DNA of 64,000 nucleotides from an uncultured Collinsella sp. (GTDB taxonomy: Bacteria; Actinomycetota; Coriobacteriia; Coriobacteriales; Coriobacteriaceae). Positions within the stretch are counted from its first letter, which is position 1; every line of letters begins with the position of its first letter. The position numbers and the translations under genes are program-made. The stretch spans positions 94,545-158,544 of the forward strand of contig CAUEQD010000003.1 of NCBI GenBank assembly GCA_959019945.1, in the 5' to 3' direction. This document shows positions 14,809-23,470 of the stretch, piece after piece. A model generated the notes under the pieces. It saw nothing but the letters and a program-made list of their open reading frames with translations, was not told the origin of the DNA and did no database searches.

Positions 14809-16275
14809 ATGAACGAAAACGAGCTGACCGGTCTGCTCGAGTCTTTAAGGCGCATGGGCTCGGACGATCTTAACGTCGAGGTCAAGGAGAGCGCCACGAC
14901 GCTTTCCCGCGACGTATGGGAAACGGTTAGCGCATTCGCGAATACCGCTGGCGGAATTATCGTGCTCGGCGTGAGCGAGCGCGCGGGCTTTGTCCCGGTT
15001 GAGAACTTTGAGACCGAGAAGGTGCTCAACCAATTCGTAGCGGGCATGGGTGATGCCGGCGGGCGCGGAAAACTGGCCAATCCGCCCAAATACACCATTG
15101 AACGCGTGGAGCTCCAGGGCACCGTGGTTCTGGTCATCACGATTGAGGAGCTCGACCCGTCGAGCAAGCCTTGTTATGTCATAGAGCGGGGCGCTCAAGG
15201 CGGCAGCTACAAACGCATCGATGATAAAGATGTTCCGCTCTCGTCGACCGAGGTCCTGTCCTTGTCATCGTATGAACGGGCGAGCCCCAGTGATCGCGAT
15301 GCAGTGCCCGGCGCGGTCGCAGGCGATCTTGACGAGGCCCTGGTCGACCGCACGATAGAGCGTGCTTTCTCACTGACACCTCGTGCGATGCGCGGCGCGC
15401 CGGACAAGAAAACGAAGCTGGAACGCCTGAATTTCCTCGACTCCCAGGGCAATGTCACTAAGGCCGGACTCCTGGCTGCGGGTGCCTATCCTCAGCAGTT
15501 CTATCCCAAGCTCTTTATCGATGTGGCGGTCTATGCCGGAACGCAGAAGGGCGCGGCGGGGTCGTTGAGGTTCATGGACCGTACGATCTGCGAGGGAACG
15601 TTGGGCGAAATGATCTCGGATGCCGTCGCGGCAATCGCCAAGAATTTGCGGCGAACCTCGACGATCCAAGGCGTCTCGCGTGTCGACTCGCTGGAGATTC
15701 CCGAGGAAGTCCTGCGCGAGGCAATCGCCAACGCCGTAATCCACCGAGAATACGGAGATCGGTTCTGTGGGCAGTCGATCGCTGTTGACGTCTTTGATGA
15801 CCGTATCGAGGTGACGAACCCCGGCGGCCTATACGGAGGAAAGACTCGCGAGAACCTGTTTGACGGCAGCTCCCGATGTCGCAATGCGACGCTTGTGAAG
15901 CTCATGTCGCTTGTCCCATTGCTCGACGGCGCGGGCTCGCCTGCCGAGGGTAACGGGTCGGGCATTCCAATGATGCTCGATGCCATGCGTGCGCAAGGTC
16001 TGGCCGAGCCCCTGTTTTGCCCCGGTTTCGACCGGTTTAAGGTTGTCCTCTACCGAGCGAAGGTTGAGCAAATCGATCATGGCGGGGACTTAATTGTGGC
16101 GGCACTCAAACGCTACGGCGAGCTGGGGACGCGTGAGCTGGCAGAACGTACGGGGCTTACAATTTCCCAGGTTAGGTCGCGCGTCAACGCGCTCATTGCT
16201 CAAGGCGAGCTCGAGCCCACGGCGCCGGCGACGAGCCGCAACCGCAAGTATCGACTGTCGGAGCGCGTGGGATAG
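14809..16275 (+). CDS. AlbA_2 / HATPase-type putative transcriptional regulator
   Basis: 488 residues, COG2865-like architecture. An N-terminal AlbA_2 (Schlafen-like) domain at about 10-130 (NVEVKESATTL, AFANTAGGIIVLGV, YVIERGAQGGSYKRIDD) is followed by a central GHKL-like ATP-binding region at about 270-370 (VLREAIANAVIHREYG, FDDRIEVTNPGG, RCRNATLVKLM). A C-terminal winged helix at about 425-480 (ALKRYGELGTRELAERTGL, VRSRVNALIAQGEL) probably binds DNA. ATG 14809 has AAAGGA 7 bases upstream; ATG 14803 is too close. Duplicated dyad repeats upstream make autoregulation likely. Cellular role not established for this family. Confidence 0.82.
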   Translation: MNENELTGLLESLRRMGSDDLNVEVKESATTLSRDVWETVSAFANTAGGIIVLGVSERAGFVPVENFETEKVLNQFVAGMGDAGGRGKLANPPKYTIERVELQGTVVLVITIEELDPSSKPCYVIERGAQGGSYKRIDDKDVPLSSTEVLSLSSYERASPSDRDAVPGAVAGDLDEALVDRTIERAFSLTPRAMRGAPDKKTKLERLNFLDSQGNVTKAGLLAAGAYPQQFYPKLFIDVAVYAGTQKGAAGSLRFMDRTICEGTLGEMISDAVAAIAKNLRRTSTIQGVSRVDSLEIPEEVLREAIANAVIHREYGDRFCGQSIAVDVFDDRIEVTNPGGLYGGKTRENLFDGSSRCRNATLVKLMSLVPLLDGAGSPAEGNGSGIPMMLDAMRAQGLAEPLFCPGFDRFKVVLYRAKVEQIDHGGDLIVAALKRYGELGTRELAERTGLTISQVRSRVNALIAQGELEPTAPATSRNRKYRLSERVG

Positions 16276-16375
16276 ATGCGTTAGTGGACGAGGCGACCCA
16301 ATAATCGACCCTCGATTGGCGTCCATTAAGGTAAAGCGGTTGTTGCCCAGTCGACGGTGATGCTAAAGACTCGGC

Positions 16376-16867
16376 TTACGCCGGCATGGCCCCGAACCCG
16401 TCTATCAGGAACAGCCTAAGAACCAGCTTGATGACATTTCCCGGTTTGACTTCTGCCGCGTCAAAGACGTGGCGCTCGGCGAGCTCGCTGCAGTATGCAT
16501 AGATGTCGCGGATAAGGTCCGCGCCCGAGAGCGTAAACATGTAGCCTGCGTCCGAAAGCGCATTGGGCGCGGCAGGCAACTTGGCCATGTGACAGAACGT
16601 TTGCAGGTCGGGCGCCATAACGTTCTGGTAGTCGAGGTGGCCGTTGGCATCCTGCGCGGCAAGCTCCAATTGGCGCACAAAATCCAGCGCCGCCGCTAAC
16701 ACAAAGCTCGGCGTAGGCGCATTGACGTCCTGAGTGGTCGCCACAAGCCTGCCCGCCGCTTGCGTGACAAGCCAAGCGACCTCGCGCTGGCAACGCACGG
16801 CCTTGCGCGTAACCGGCTTGATGGACGAAGAAGAAACGCTTCCCTTAGGCGGATTCGAAGCAGCCAT
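16376..16867 (-). CDS. hypothetical protein
   Basis: 163 residues, not recognised. Soluble and mostly helical by inspection, with a Ser-rich N-terminus (GSVSSSSIKP), a hydrophobic helix SFVLAAALDFVRQLELAAQD and a C-terminal pair of helices ending MPA. The start at ATG 16867 is well supported by GGGAGGG 4 bases upstream; the longer open frame to 16960 is not. Convergent with the AlbA_2 gene and divergent from the HNH gene. No function proposed. Confidence 0.65.
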   Translation of the reverse strand: MAASNPPKGSVSSSSIKPVTRKAVRCQREVAWLVTQAAGRLVATTQDVNAPTPSFVLAAALDFVRQLELAAQDANGHLDYQNVMAPDLQTFCHMAKLPAAPNALSDAGYMFTLSGADLIRDIYAYCSELAERHVFDAAEVKPGNVIKLVLRLFLIDGFGAMPA

Positions 16868-17082
16868 AAGACCCTCCCATGAACAATCCGGCCCAACAAG
16901 CCCGGATGAAACACGTGCTACATCAGTATACAGGGGAGTGGGGTAGCGGGGTACAAGCACGCCAGCGGCAAACCGAGAGCATCAACGATGTGCCGATCGC
17001 GGAATGAGATCTCGTAATAATTGACTCTCGGCCATATTATTGAGGGGCATGACTCGCGTTCGTATGGTTGTAGGTGCTGGCG

Positions 17083-18164
17083 ATGAACGACATTGACCTT
17101 GCTGTTCCGTTGATGGATGGACCAAGCTATGACCGCGCCTGCAGTCTCGTGCCTTCCGAATACGTTGAGGCATGGGAGTGGTTTCTGGGTGAGGAACAGC
17201 GCGGCGGCGTTTGGACCAGCCTTCCGCACCACACCAAGGAAGATAGCCCTCAGTATCAGTACCGTTTGAGAATTGGCTCGGACTTCTTTCCCGTAACGCG
17301 GGATTCAGGGATCTTCTGGCCGGGCCAGGATCGGGTGAAGCAAGATCCCAATAAGATCTTTGCGCTTTCGGTCCATAACTCTAAAAAGAGCTCTACACCG
17401 ATGTGCCTCCGCTCTATTTGGATGACGGTACGTGGGTCATTAAGTATTCGGTCCAAGCGCCAGGCGCCGTTGGTTCTCGAGACCAGAATTACAACCGTAA
17501 AATGCTCAACTGCATGGAATGTGGCGTCCCAGTCGGAGTCATATTTGCAACCGAGATGGGCTATAAGGTGCTCGGCCTTGCGTTTGTTGAGCGGTTCGAG
17601 CCCGAAAACGGATGGTTTGTTCTGCACGGTCCTGTTCATAAAGGCGGACCGGACCCTCGTTTTGCGCCCGACATGAGTTATCTGAAGCACATACCCGTCG
17701 ATATTGAGTTTGCCGGACAGGGTGTGACCGACGACGAAAAGGTCCGCTATGCGTTAAGGCGCGAGCGATTGGGGCAGCAATGGTTCCGCAAGCAGCTCGT
17801 TGCCGCCTATGATGGCCGTTGCGCGGTGTCGGACTGCGGCGTCAGCGAAGCTCTGGAGGCTGCACATATCGAGAATTACTCGGGACCCAAATCGCAGGTT
17901 GCCAGCAACGGTATTCTGCTTCGGCGCGATCTTCATTCCCTATTTGATGCTCACCTGATTTCGTTTGAGCCTGTTTGCGGCGAATATCGGCTGTGCGGAT
18001 CGTACCTGCTGGATAAGACCGACTACGCTTTCTTTGCGGGTGCGACGCTAAGGCAGCCGAATGAGCGTCAGTGGCGACCCGATACGGTGTTTCTTGAGGC
18101 CCATCGCATTGAGTTCGATCGCTCGGAAAAGAAGCGTGAAAAGGCGGGGCTTCTGCCGTATTAG
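17083..18164 (+). pseudogene. HNH endonuclease, reading frame broken at a poly-A run
   Basis: Two overlapping frames make one protein. The first (from ATG 17083, MNDIDLAVPL) covers about 100 residues up to VHNSKK; the second runs in the -1 frame from about 17385 to 18164. The join is at TCTAAAAAGAGCTC (17380-17393): one more A, or a -1 slip on AAAAAG, would give SKKELYTDVPPLYLDD. The C-terminal half is an HNH domain: AAYDGRCAVSDCGVSEALEAAHI, then SNGILLRRDLHSLFDAHLI. Intact, it would be about 360 residues, like other putative HNH restriction enzymes. Either a decayed gene, a sequencing error or programmed frameshifting. Confidence 0.72.
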
Positions 18165-18286
18165 CGTATTTGGCTTTGGCATTCTTTGACGATCGTGTTG
18201 TTTGATCGGATCGCGTGGCGATGCAATCTCGCGCCCGCCCGCCGGTGCATGCTCTTCCTGATTTGTATAGCGAGAGGGGAGCGTGT

Positions 18287-18571
18287 ATGAGCTGGCGAGG
18301 CGATATTGCGATGGGGAAGTACGGAAAACTGCCGTGTGCCCTTATAGAGAACAATATGTTTTCGAGCGTAGAGGTTGATTGCGGGTCGTTTGTCGTCACC
18401 TGCCCTTGCTGCGGCTCGCAAATACCGTGTCTCGATATTCGGTTTATCGATGCGCGCGACAGACTCAGCGACGAAGTGAGAAAACGGACAGGCGTTCATA
18501 TGCCGGTGTATCCGGAGAAATGCCCTGTTTGTGGCCTCGATATCGTGTACGACGCCGGCGACGAGGGATAG
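18287..18571 (+). CDS. small CxxC zinc-binding protein, unknown
   Basis: 94 residues. Two cysteine pairs, CPCCGSQIPC at about 43-52 and CPVCG at about 84-88, point to a zinc ribbon of the kind found in small hydrophobic-core adaptor proteins. No membrane segment. ATG 18287 follows GAGGGGAG. It lies 122 bases behind the HNH gene on the same strand and could be co-transcribed. Function unknown. Confidence 0.65.
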   Translation: MSWRGDIAMGKYGKLPCALIENNMFSSVEVDCGSFVVTCPCCGSQIPCLDIRFIDARDRLSDEVRKRTGVHMPVYPEKCPVCGLDIVYDAGDEG

Positions 18572-18609
18572 GTGATGCGGAGGAGCTGGCTGTGAAGGCT
18601 TCTCTGTAT

Positions 18610-19296
18610 CTACAAATAAACCCCCTCACCGAGTTGCCTGTGGAACTCGGCGTGATGGTCGCGTGCCCAGGTAAAGAGCGCCTGGTCAAAGTCGGTGCGC
18701 GTGGCCGGGACGCCAAAGACGCCGGAAACTTCGACGCGCACAAACTCCAGTGCCGGCAGCTTGTTGATGGCAGTGAGGACAAACGGGGACGAGGGCTCCT
18801 CGAACAGATAGCGGCTGCCTTGCAGCGCGTCGCAACTGGTGCACGTGTTGCCGAGCGACGGGGCTTTGGAGGCTCGCGCGCCTACGGGCTTGTAGCCGCA
18901 GCGCTTATGAAGGTAGTCACGGATCTCGCCCGGCACGCAGCCAAGAGCGGGCACGATGGCGAGTGCGTTGGCGTTGACCGTGTCGATGGCAATGTGTCCG
19001 GCTTCGTTGGGCGCGTGCGCGATGACGATGCTCTCGTCGTTATCGGTTCGATAGGGAATGCCGAAGGCCGCGACCGAGGTTTCTTTGTGACACTTCCAGC
19101 ACTTGCGCTTGCCCAGTACTAGATATATATACGGCGCTGAGGGGTCGGATCGGTCAACACCGGGCAGCCACTCGGCAAAGGGCTCGGGGTTGACGCCGCT
19201 GGGTACATACCAGATCTTCTTGGTCCGGTCCCATTTGGCGCCCAGCGCCTTGGCTTCTTCTTTGTGCGAAAAGGGGACATCGAGCTCGGTGCGCAT
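18610..19296 (-). CDS. DUF5710-domain protein with zinc ribbon
   Basis: 228 residues. The N-terminus (LDVPFSHKEEAKALGAKWD, then WYVPSG) is the DUF5710 domain, a short module seen in phage, plasmid and topoisomerase-primase-like proteins and assumed to bind nucleic acid. Two cysteine pairs, CWKCHKE and CTSCD, could form a zinc site in the middle. ATG 19296 has AGGAG 6 bases upstream; the much longer open frame to 19677 runs through tRNA-Val and is not coding. Role unknown. Confidence 0.7.
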   Translation of the reverse strand: MRTELDVPFSHKEEAKALGAKWDRTKKIWYVPSGVNPEPFAEWLPGVDRSDPSAPYIYLVLGKRKCWKCHKETSVAAFGIPYRTDNDESIVIAHAPNEAGHIAIDTVNANALAIVPALGCVPGEIRDYLHKRCGYKPVGARASKAPSLGNTCTSCDALQGSRYLFEEPSSPFVLTAINKLPALEFVRVEVSGVFGVPATRTDFDQALFTWARDHHAEFHRQLGEGVYL

Positions 19297-19494
19297 GGCG
19301 GCTCCTTGGTGCTGCAGGTGCAAGTGGTTCAAGGATACCGCAGGGCGCAGACATCGCGGCGTTTTGCTGAGGAGTTGCGGCTCGGATGGGTTCGAGACGC
19401 GTTGGTCTCGGCCTCGGTGGCTATTGACGCGGTTTTGTGCATGGGCAGGGTGGTTGCTTGGGCGGTTGGAGCTGCCAGCTGATTTGGCGACATA

Positions 19495-19530
19495 AAACAA
19501 AACAGCCCAGAGAGCATAGCCTCTGAGCTG
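19495..19530 (-). terminator. terminator of tRNA-Val
   Basis: On the minus strand CAGCTCAGAGG-loop-CTCTGGGCTG followed by TTTTGTTTT, just after the tRNA 3' end. Confidence 0.8.
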
Positions 19531-19538
19531 CGAACAAT

Positions 19539-19613
19539 TGGTGGGCGTTAGAAGATTTGAACTTCTGACCTCTTCCGTGTCAGGGAAGCGCTCTCCCCCT
19601 GAGCTAAACGCCC
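19539..19613 (-). tRNA. tRNA-Val (GAC)
   Basis: Minus strand GGGCGTTTAGCTCAGGGGG... with anticodon loop CTGACAC (anticodon GAC), T-loop TTCAAAT, acceptor AACGCCC plus A and encoded CCA. All four stems pair. Confidence 0.96.
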
Positions 19614-19642
19614 GATCAAGGGTGCGCAAGCGCGCAAGGGAT

Positions 19643-19671
19643 AATATAACGGAGCCTGAACTCGGTGGCAA
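19643..19671 (-). promoter_or_regulatory. promoter of tRNA-Val
   Basis: Minus strand TTGCCA, 17 bases, TATATT, about 30 bases before the tRNA 5' end. Confidence 0.75.
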
Positions 19672-19902
19672 GAACATTTTTAAAAATCGCTTACATTGTG
19701 GAATTCGGGGGTCTTGTCATATCCATTTCAAAAGAGCCTGCTGCCGCGATTTGGCTGTCGCATAATGCAAGGCCGTTGCGGTGTCGAGCTATGGAAAGAC
19801 GCCTGCGGAATTGTCCTACCGATAAGCGGACAAGCCTTCGGCTGGTGCCTTCGCCGTGGTAAGGTAAGCCGAATTGCTTCCAGACTGTTTCGGGGGAGTG
19901 GA

Positions 19903-20925
19903 ATGAGCAAAGAGTGTGTCGAGCAGGTCGAAGGCGCAGGGGCTTCGGTGCCGATGACCGATATATCGAACATTGATGTGCCCGAGGGCACCGACGAGCT
20001 CAGCCGCAACACCCGTCGCGCGTGGCGCGACCGCCTGAACAGCGCTTCGACGCGCAAGATGATCACGGGCGTCTTGGCTACGCTGGTGGGCGGTTCGTTT
20101 TGGGGCTTCTCGGGCACCAGCGCGAGCTTTCTGTTCGATACCTACCACGTCGACACCTTGTGGCTTATGAGCGTGCGTCAGATTCTCGCCGGTCTACTCT
20201 TTATGGCCGTGGTTGTTACGCGCGACCGCGAGCGCCTGATTAAGCTCTGGACCACACCCGCCGATCGCAAGCAGCTGCTGCTCTTTACCGCCTTTGGTCT
20301 GTTGTTCAACCAGTTTTGCTATCTTTCGGCCGTGCGCCTGACGAACGCCGGAACCGCGACGGTGCTCCAGTGCCTGCAGCTCGTTATCATCATGGGCTAC
20401 ACCTGCGTGACCGATCGCCGCATGCCGCGTACTCGCGAAGTCATCGGCATTGGCCTGGCTCTGGGTGGAACCTTTTTAATCGCCACCGGCGGCGACCCCA
20501 CCAGCCTGAATATCTCGCCACTTGGCCTGGCAGCAGGTCTTATGTGTGCGGTCAGCGCCACGTGTATGGCGGTGATTCCCGCCAAGATCCTGCCCGAATA
20601 CGGCAGCCCCATCGTCACGGGCTCGGCAATGCTCACGGCGGGCGTGGTCTCGTGTGTCTTCGTGCAGCCCTGGGCGCATATGCCGGCGCTCGACGCTGCC
20701 GGCGTCGAGGCGCTCGCGGTGTTCGTGGTTATCGGCTCGTTTTTTGCTTACATGCTCTATATGCAGGGCGTTAAGGACATCGGCTCGGTGCGTGCGAGCC
20801 TCATCGGAACTGCGGAGCCGGTTTCGGCGACCATCACGAGCGCCGTTATGCTGGGCACGGTGTTTTTGCCGACCGACCTTATCGGCTTTGCCATGATCAT
20901 CGTGATGATGTTCCTCACGGTGTAG
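19903..20925 (+). CDS. EamA/DMT-family transporter
   Basis: 340 residues. After a hydrophilic N-terminus of about 48 residues come ten hydrophobic segments in two EamA repeats: VLATLVGGSFWGFSGTSASF opens the first, and LGLAAGLMCAVSATCMAVIP opens the second. The end LIGTAEPVSATITSAVMLGT is the typical DMT motif with E-P. Likely inner-membrane exporter of a small metabolite; substrate not predictable. ATG 19903 follows GGGGGAG. Monocistronic as far as can be seen. Confidence 0.88.
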   Translation: MSKECVEQVEGAGASVPMTDISNIDVPEGTDELSRNTRRAWRDRLNSASTRKMITGVLATLVGGSFWGFSGTSASFLFDTYHVDTLWLMSVRQILAGLLFMAVVVTRDRERLIKLWTTPADRKQLLLFTAFGLLFNQFCYLSAVRLTNAGTATVLQCLQLVIIMGYTCVTDRRMPRTREVIGIGLALGGTFLIATGGDPTSLNISPLGLAAGLMCAVSATCMAVIPAKILPEYGSPIVTGSAMLTAGVVSCVFVQPWAHMPALDAAGVEALAVFVVIGSFFAYMLYMQGVKDIGSVRASLIGTAEPVSATITSAVMLGTVFLPTDLIGFAMIIVMMFLTV

Positions 20926-21074
20926 CTGGCGCCGCCGCCAAGATAGAAAAGGTGTTGTGCCGCATTTTCGCCAATTGATGTCCGTGTCTGGAGTTTAGCT
21001 GTCGATGCTCAAAATGCCATAAACTAATAGCGTTATGGACTTTTCTATTGCGACTCAATTGCGAGGATTTCTTT

Positions 21075-23387
21075 ATGGCTGGTAATCACTTTAAGGGCAG
21101 CGACAGCGGCCGTCCTGCAGTTCCGCCGCGTTCGAACGGGGCCGGAAAAGCTGGCATGCCGAGCGGAGCTGGTCAGAACAGCGCCGGTAAGCGCACGTCT
21201 CCGGGCGAGACGGCGATGTTTACCGCTCTGTACGAGCAGTCTCAGAAGGCTAAAAAGACCGGTCGCGCAAGAGGGAATGTCTTTGCGGGCGGTGCGACCC
21301 CCACGTCGCAGCCGAGCGGGGCTCCTTCGACACCTGCGAACAACGTAGGCGCTGCCAACGCCGCGAATGCCGCCGGCAACATTAATGCCGGCAATGCCGC
21401 CAACAATACTCCCTCTGCCGGTGGCGCGGGGCTTACGGGCAACCTTGGCACGATCTATACGGGTGCCTCCGAAACCGGCACGTTCGCCCGTTTGGAAGAC
21501 AACGGTGCCGAGTTTAAGGGCTCCGGTTCCAAGGAAGATTATTACGATTTTGGCTTGAACTATGGCAGCGACGCTTCGACGAGCTCGACCTCGGATGGCC
21601 TGGTCCGTCATCGCCATCGCAAGGGTGAGGGCAAGAAGCGCCATGTTGGCGCGGTTGTTGCCGCCGTAGTCGTGGTGCTGCTCGTTGCGCTTGGCGCAAG
21701 TGGCTTTATGCTGCTTAACTCGGCTAAGACCGTAAAGGGCGAAGCGAAGGAAGCTGTCGAGGTTGTCGGTGGCCTTAAGGACAAGGTCACGTCGGGCGAT
21801 TTTTCGACGCTGCCCGACGACGCGAAGAAGATCGACGAGCTCTGCGATAGCATGAAGGCGGAGACCTCGAGCCCGCTGTGGACGGCGGCTTCGTTTATTC
21901 CGGTGTACGGCAGCGACATCAATGCGGCCCGTACCATGATCGACGCCCTGTCCGATGTCTCGAGCAACGCGCTGGTCCCCATGGCCGACAATCTTTCGCA
22001 GGCAACACCCGGCAAGCTGTTCCAGGACGGGATGATCAACGTTTCTGCGCTGCAGGCCGTTGCCGATTCGCTTTCCAGCAGCTCGAAGGTGTTCAAGAGT
22101 GCCAACGAGAAGATCCAGGGCATTGGCGACACGCATATTTCCCAGGTGACCGAGCTGGTCGATAAGGCAAAGGATGGCTTTGCCACCCTAAGCGGCGCGG
22201 TCGATGCAGCGGAGAAGGTCGCCCCTGTCCTTCCCCAGATGCTCGGCGCCAACGGCCAGACGCGCAACTATCTCATGTACGCCATGAACAACGTTGAGAT
22301 TCGTGCTTGCGGCGGCTTTGGCGGCTCGCAGGGTCTGATTTCGGTTACCGACGGCCAGATGTCGATCGGCGACTTTGTTCCCCGTATTGGACTGAGCGAG
22401 GATGAAGCGGTCGAGAGCGTCGACGAAGAGGATGAGGCGCTGTTTGGCAATCACAGCAACCTGTACAACTCGGGTAACACCTATTCGCCCGACTGGCCGC
22501 GCAACTCGCAGCGTGTCGCCGCTCTGTGGAAGTCCGAGTATGGCCAAGACGTTGATGGCGTCATCGGTATCGACCCGGTGTTCCTGCAGTATCTGCTGGG
22601 CCTTGTCGGCAATGTCTCGCTGCCCGACGGCACGGTTGTCGACGGCACCAATGCGGCCAAAGTCCTCATGCACGACGTGTACTGGAACTATCCGGTCGAG
22701 GAGTCGGACGGCATCTTTGCATCCGTCGCCAGCGCTGCCTTCGACAAGATCCTTGGCGGTATCGGCGACGTCGATGTTGCGAACCTTGTCAGCGCCGTTG
22801 AGCGCGGTGCCGAAGAGGGCCGCCTGATCGCGTGGATGAAAAACGATGACGAGCAGAACGCTATCAAGGAGATGAACATCGACGCCTCACTGCCCGATCC
22901 GGATGACCCGAGTGAAGATCCCGTCGCTGGTGTCTACTTTAACAACCTGAGCTTCTCCAAGCTCGACTGGTATCTGAACGCCGATACGCAGATTGGTCAG
23001 GGCGTGAAGAACGGCGACGGCGCTTGCTCGTATCGCATCACCGTTACCCTGACGAACATCATGACGCAGAAGGAGGCAGGTAAGCTGCCCGACTACGTAG
23101 CGGCCAGTGCGCCTGGGACCTCGCGTGACGATGAGCGCTTGTATGTATCACTGTTTGCGCCGACAGGCGGCAGCATTACCGATCTAAACGTCGAGGGGAC
23201 TCAGTTTGGACTGTTCGCTGCCACTTGGCACGGAGTTCCCTGCTATTCGGGCACCGTTGACCTGCATGCTGGCGAGACGACGACGATCACGTATACGCTG
23301 ACCACGTCGGCCGAGGCGGGGGACAAGCCGCTTACGCTGCGTCAGACTCCTACATGCCAGGCGGCTCGCGACAGCGCGTCGGCGTAG
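21075..23387 (+). CDS. DUF4012-domain membrane protein
   Basis: 770 residues. A long Asn/Ala/Gly/Ser-rich disordered cytosolic head (about 1-185, including runs such as NAANAAGNINAGNAANN), a basic patch RHRHRKGEGKKRH, one membrane helix at about 195-215 (VGAVVAAVVVVLLVALG), then a large extracytoplasmic part with a DUF4012 domain (LMYAMNNVEIRACGGFGGS at about 398-416). DUF4012 proteins occur in Actinobacteria and Firmicutes near envelope and exopolysaccharide genes; their activity is not known. Start ATG 21075 is preceded by GAGGAT. glmM follows 83 bases downstream, which fits a cell-envelope context. Confidence 0.85.
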   Translation: MAGNHFKGSDSGRPAVPPRSNGAGKAGMPSGAGQNSAGKRTSPGETAMFTALYEQSQKAKKTGRARGNVFAGGATPTSQPSGAPSTPANNVGAANAANAAGNINAGNAANNTPSAGGAGLTGNLGTIYTGASETGTFARLEDNGAEFKGSGSKEDYYDFGLNYGSDASTSSTSDGLVRHRHRKGEGKKRHVGAVVAAVVVVLLVALGASGFMLLNSAKTVKGEAKEAVEVVGGLKDKVTSGDFSTLPDDAKKIDELCDSMKAETSSPLWTAASFIPVYGSDINAARTMIDALSDVSSNALVPMADNLSQATPGKLFQDGMINVSALQAVADSLSSSSKVFKSANEKIQGIGDTHISQVTELVDKAKDGFATLSGAVDAAEKVAPVLPQMLGANGQTRNYLMYAMNNVEIRACGGFGGSQGLISVTDGQMSIGDFVPRIGLSEDEAVESVDEEDEALFGNHSNLYNSGNTYSPDWPRNSQRVAALWKSEYGQDVDGVIGIDPVFLQYLLGLVGNVSLPDGTVVDGTNAAKVLMHDVYWNYPVEESDGIFASVASAAFDKILGGIGDVDVANLVSAVERGAEEGRLIAWMKNDDEQNAIKEMNIDASLPDPDDPSEDPVAGVYFNNLSFSKLDWYLNADTQIGQGVKNGDGACSYRITVTLTNIMTQKEAGKLPDYVAASAPGTSRDDERLYVSLFAPTGGSITDLNVEGTQFGLFAATWHGVPCYSGTVDLHAGETTTITYTLTTSAEAGDKPLTLRQTPTCQAARDSASA

Positions 23388-23470
23388 GGTTTTTCTGGTA
23401 GCGCAGATAATCGAGTACCATTTTGGGGCGGACAGGCAATCTGTCCGCCCCTATTTTGTAAGGAGAGCGC

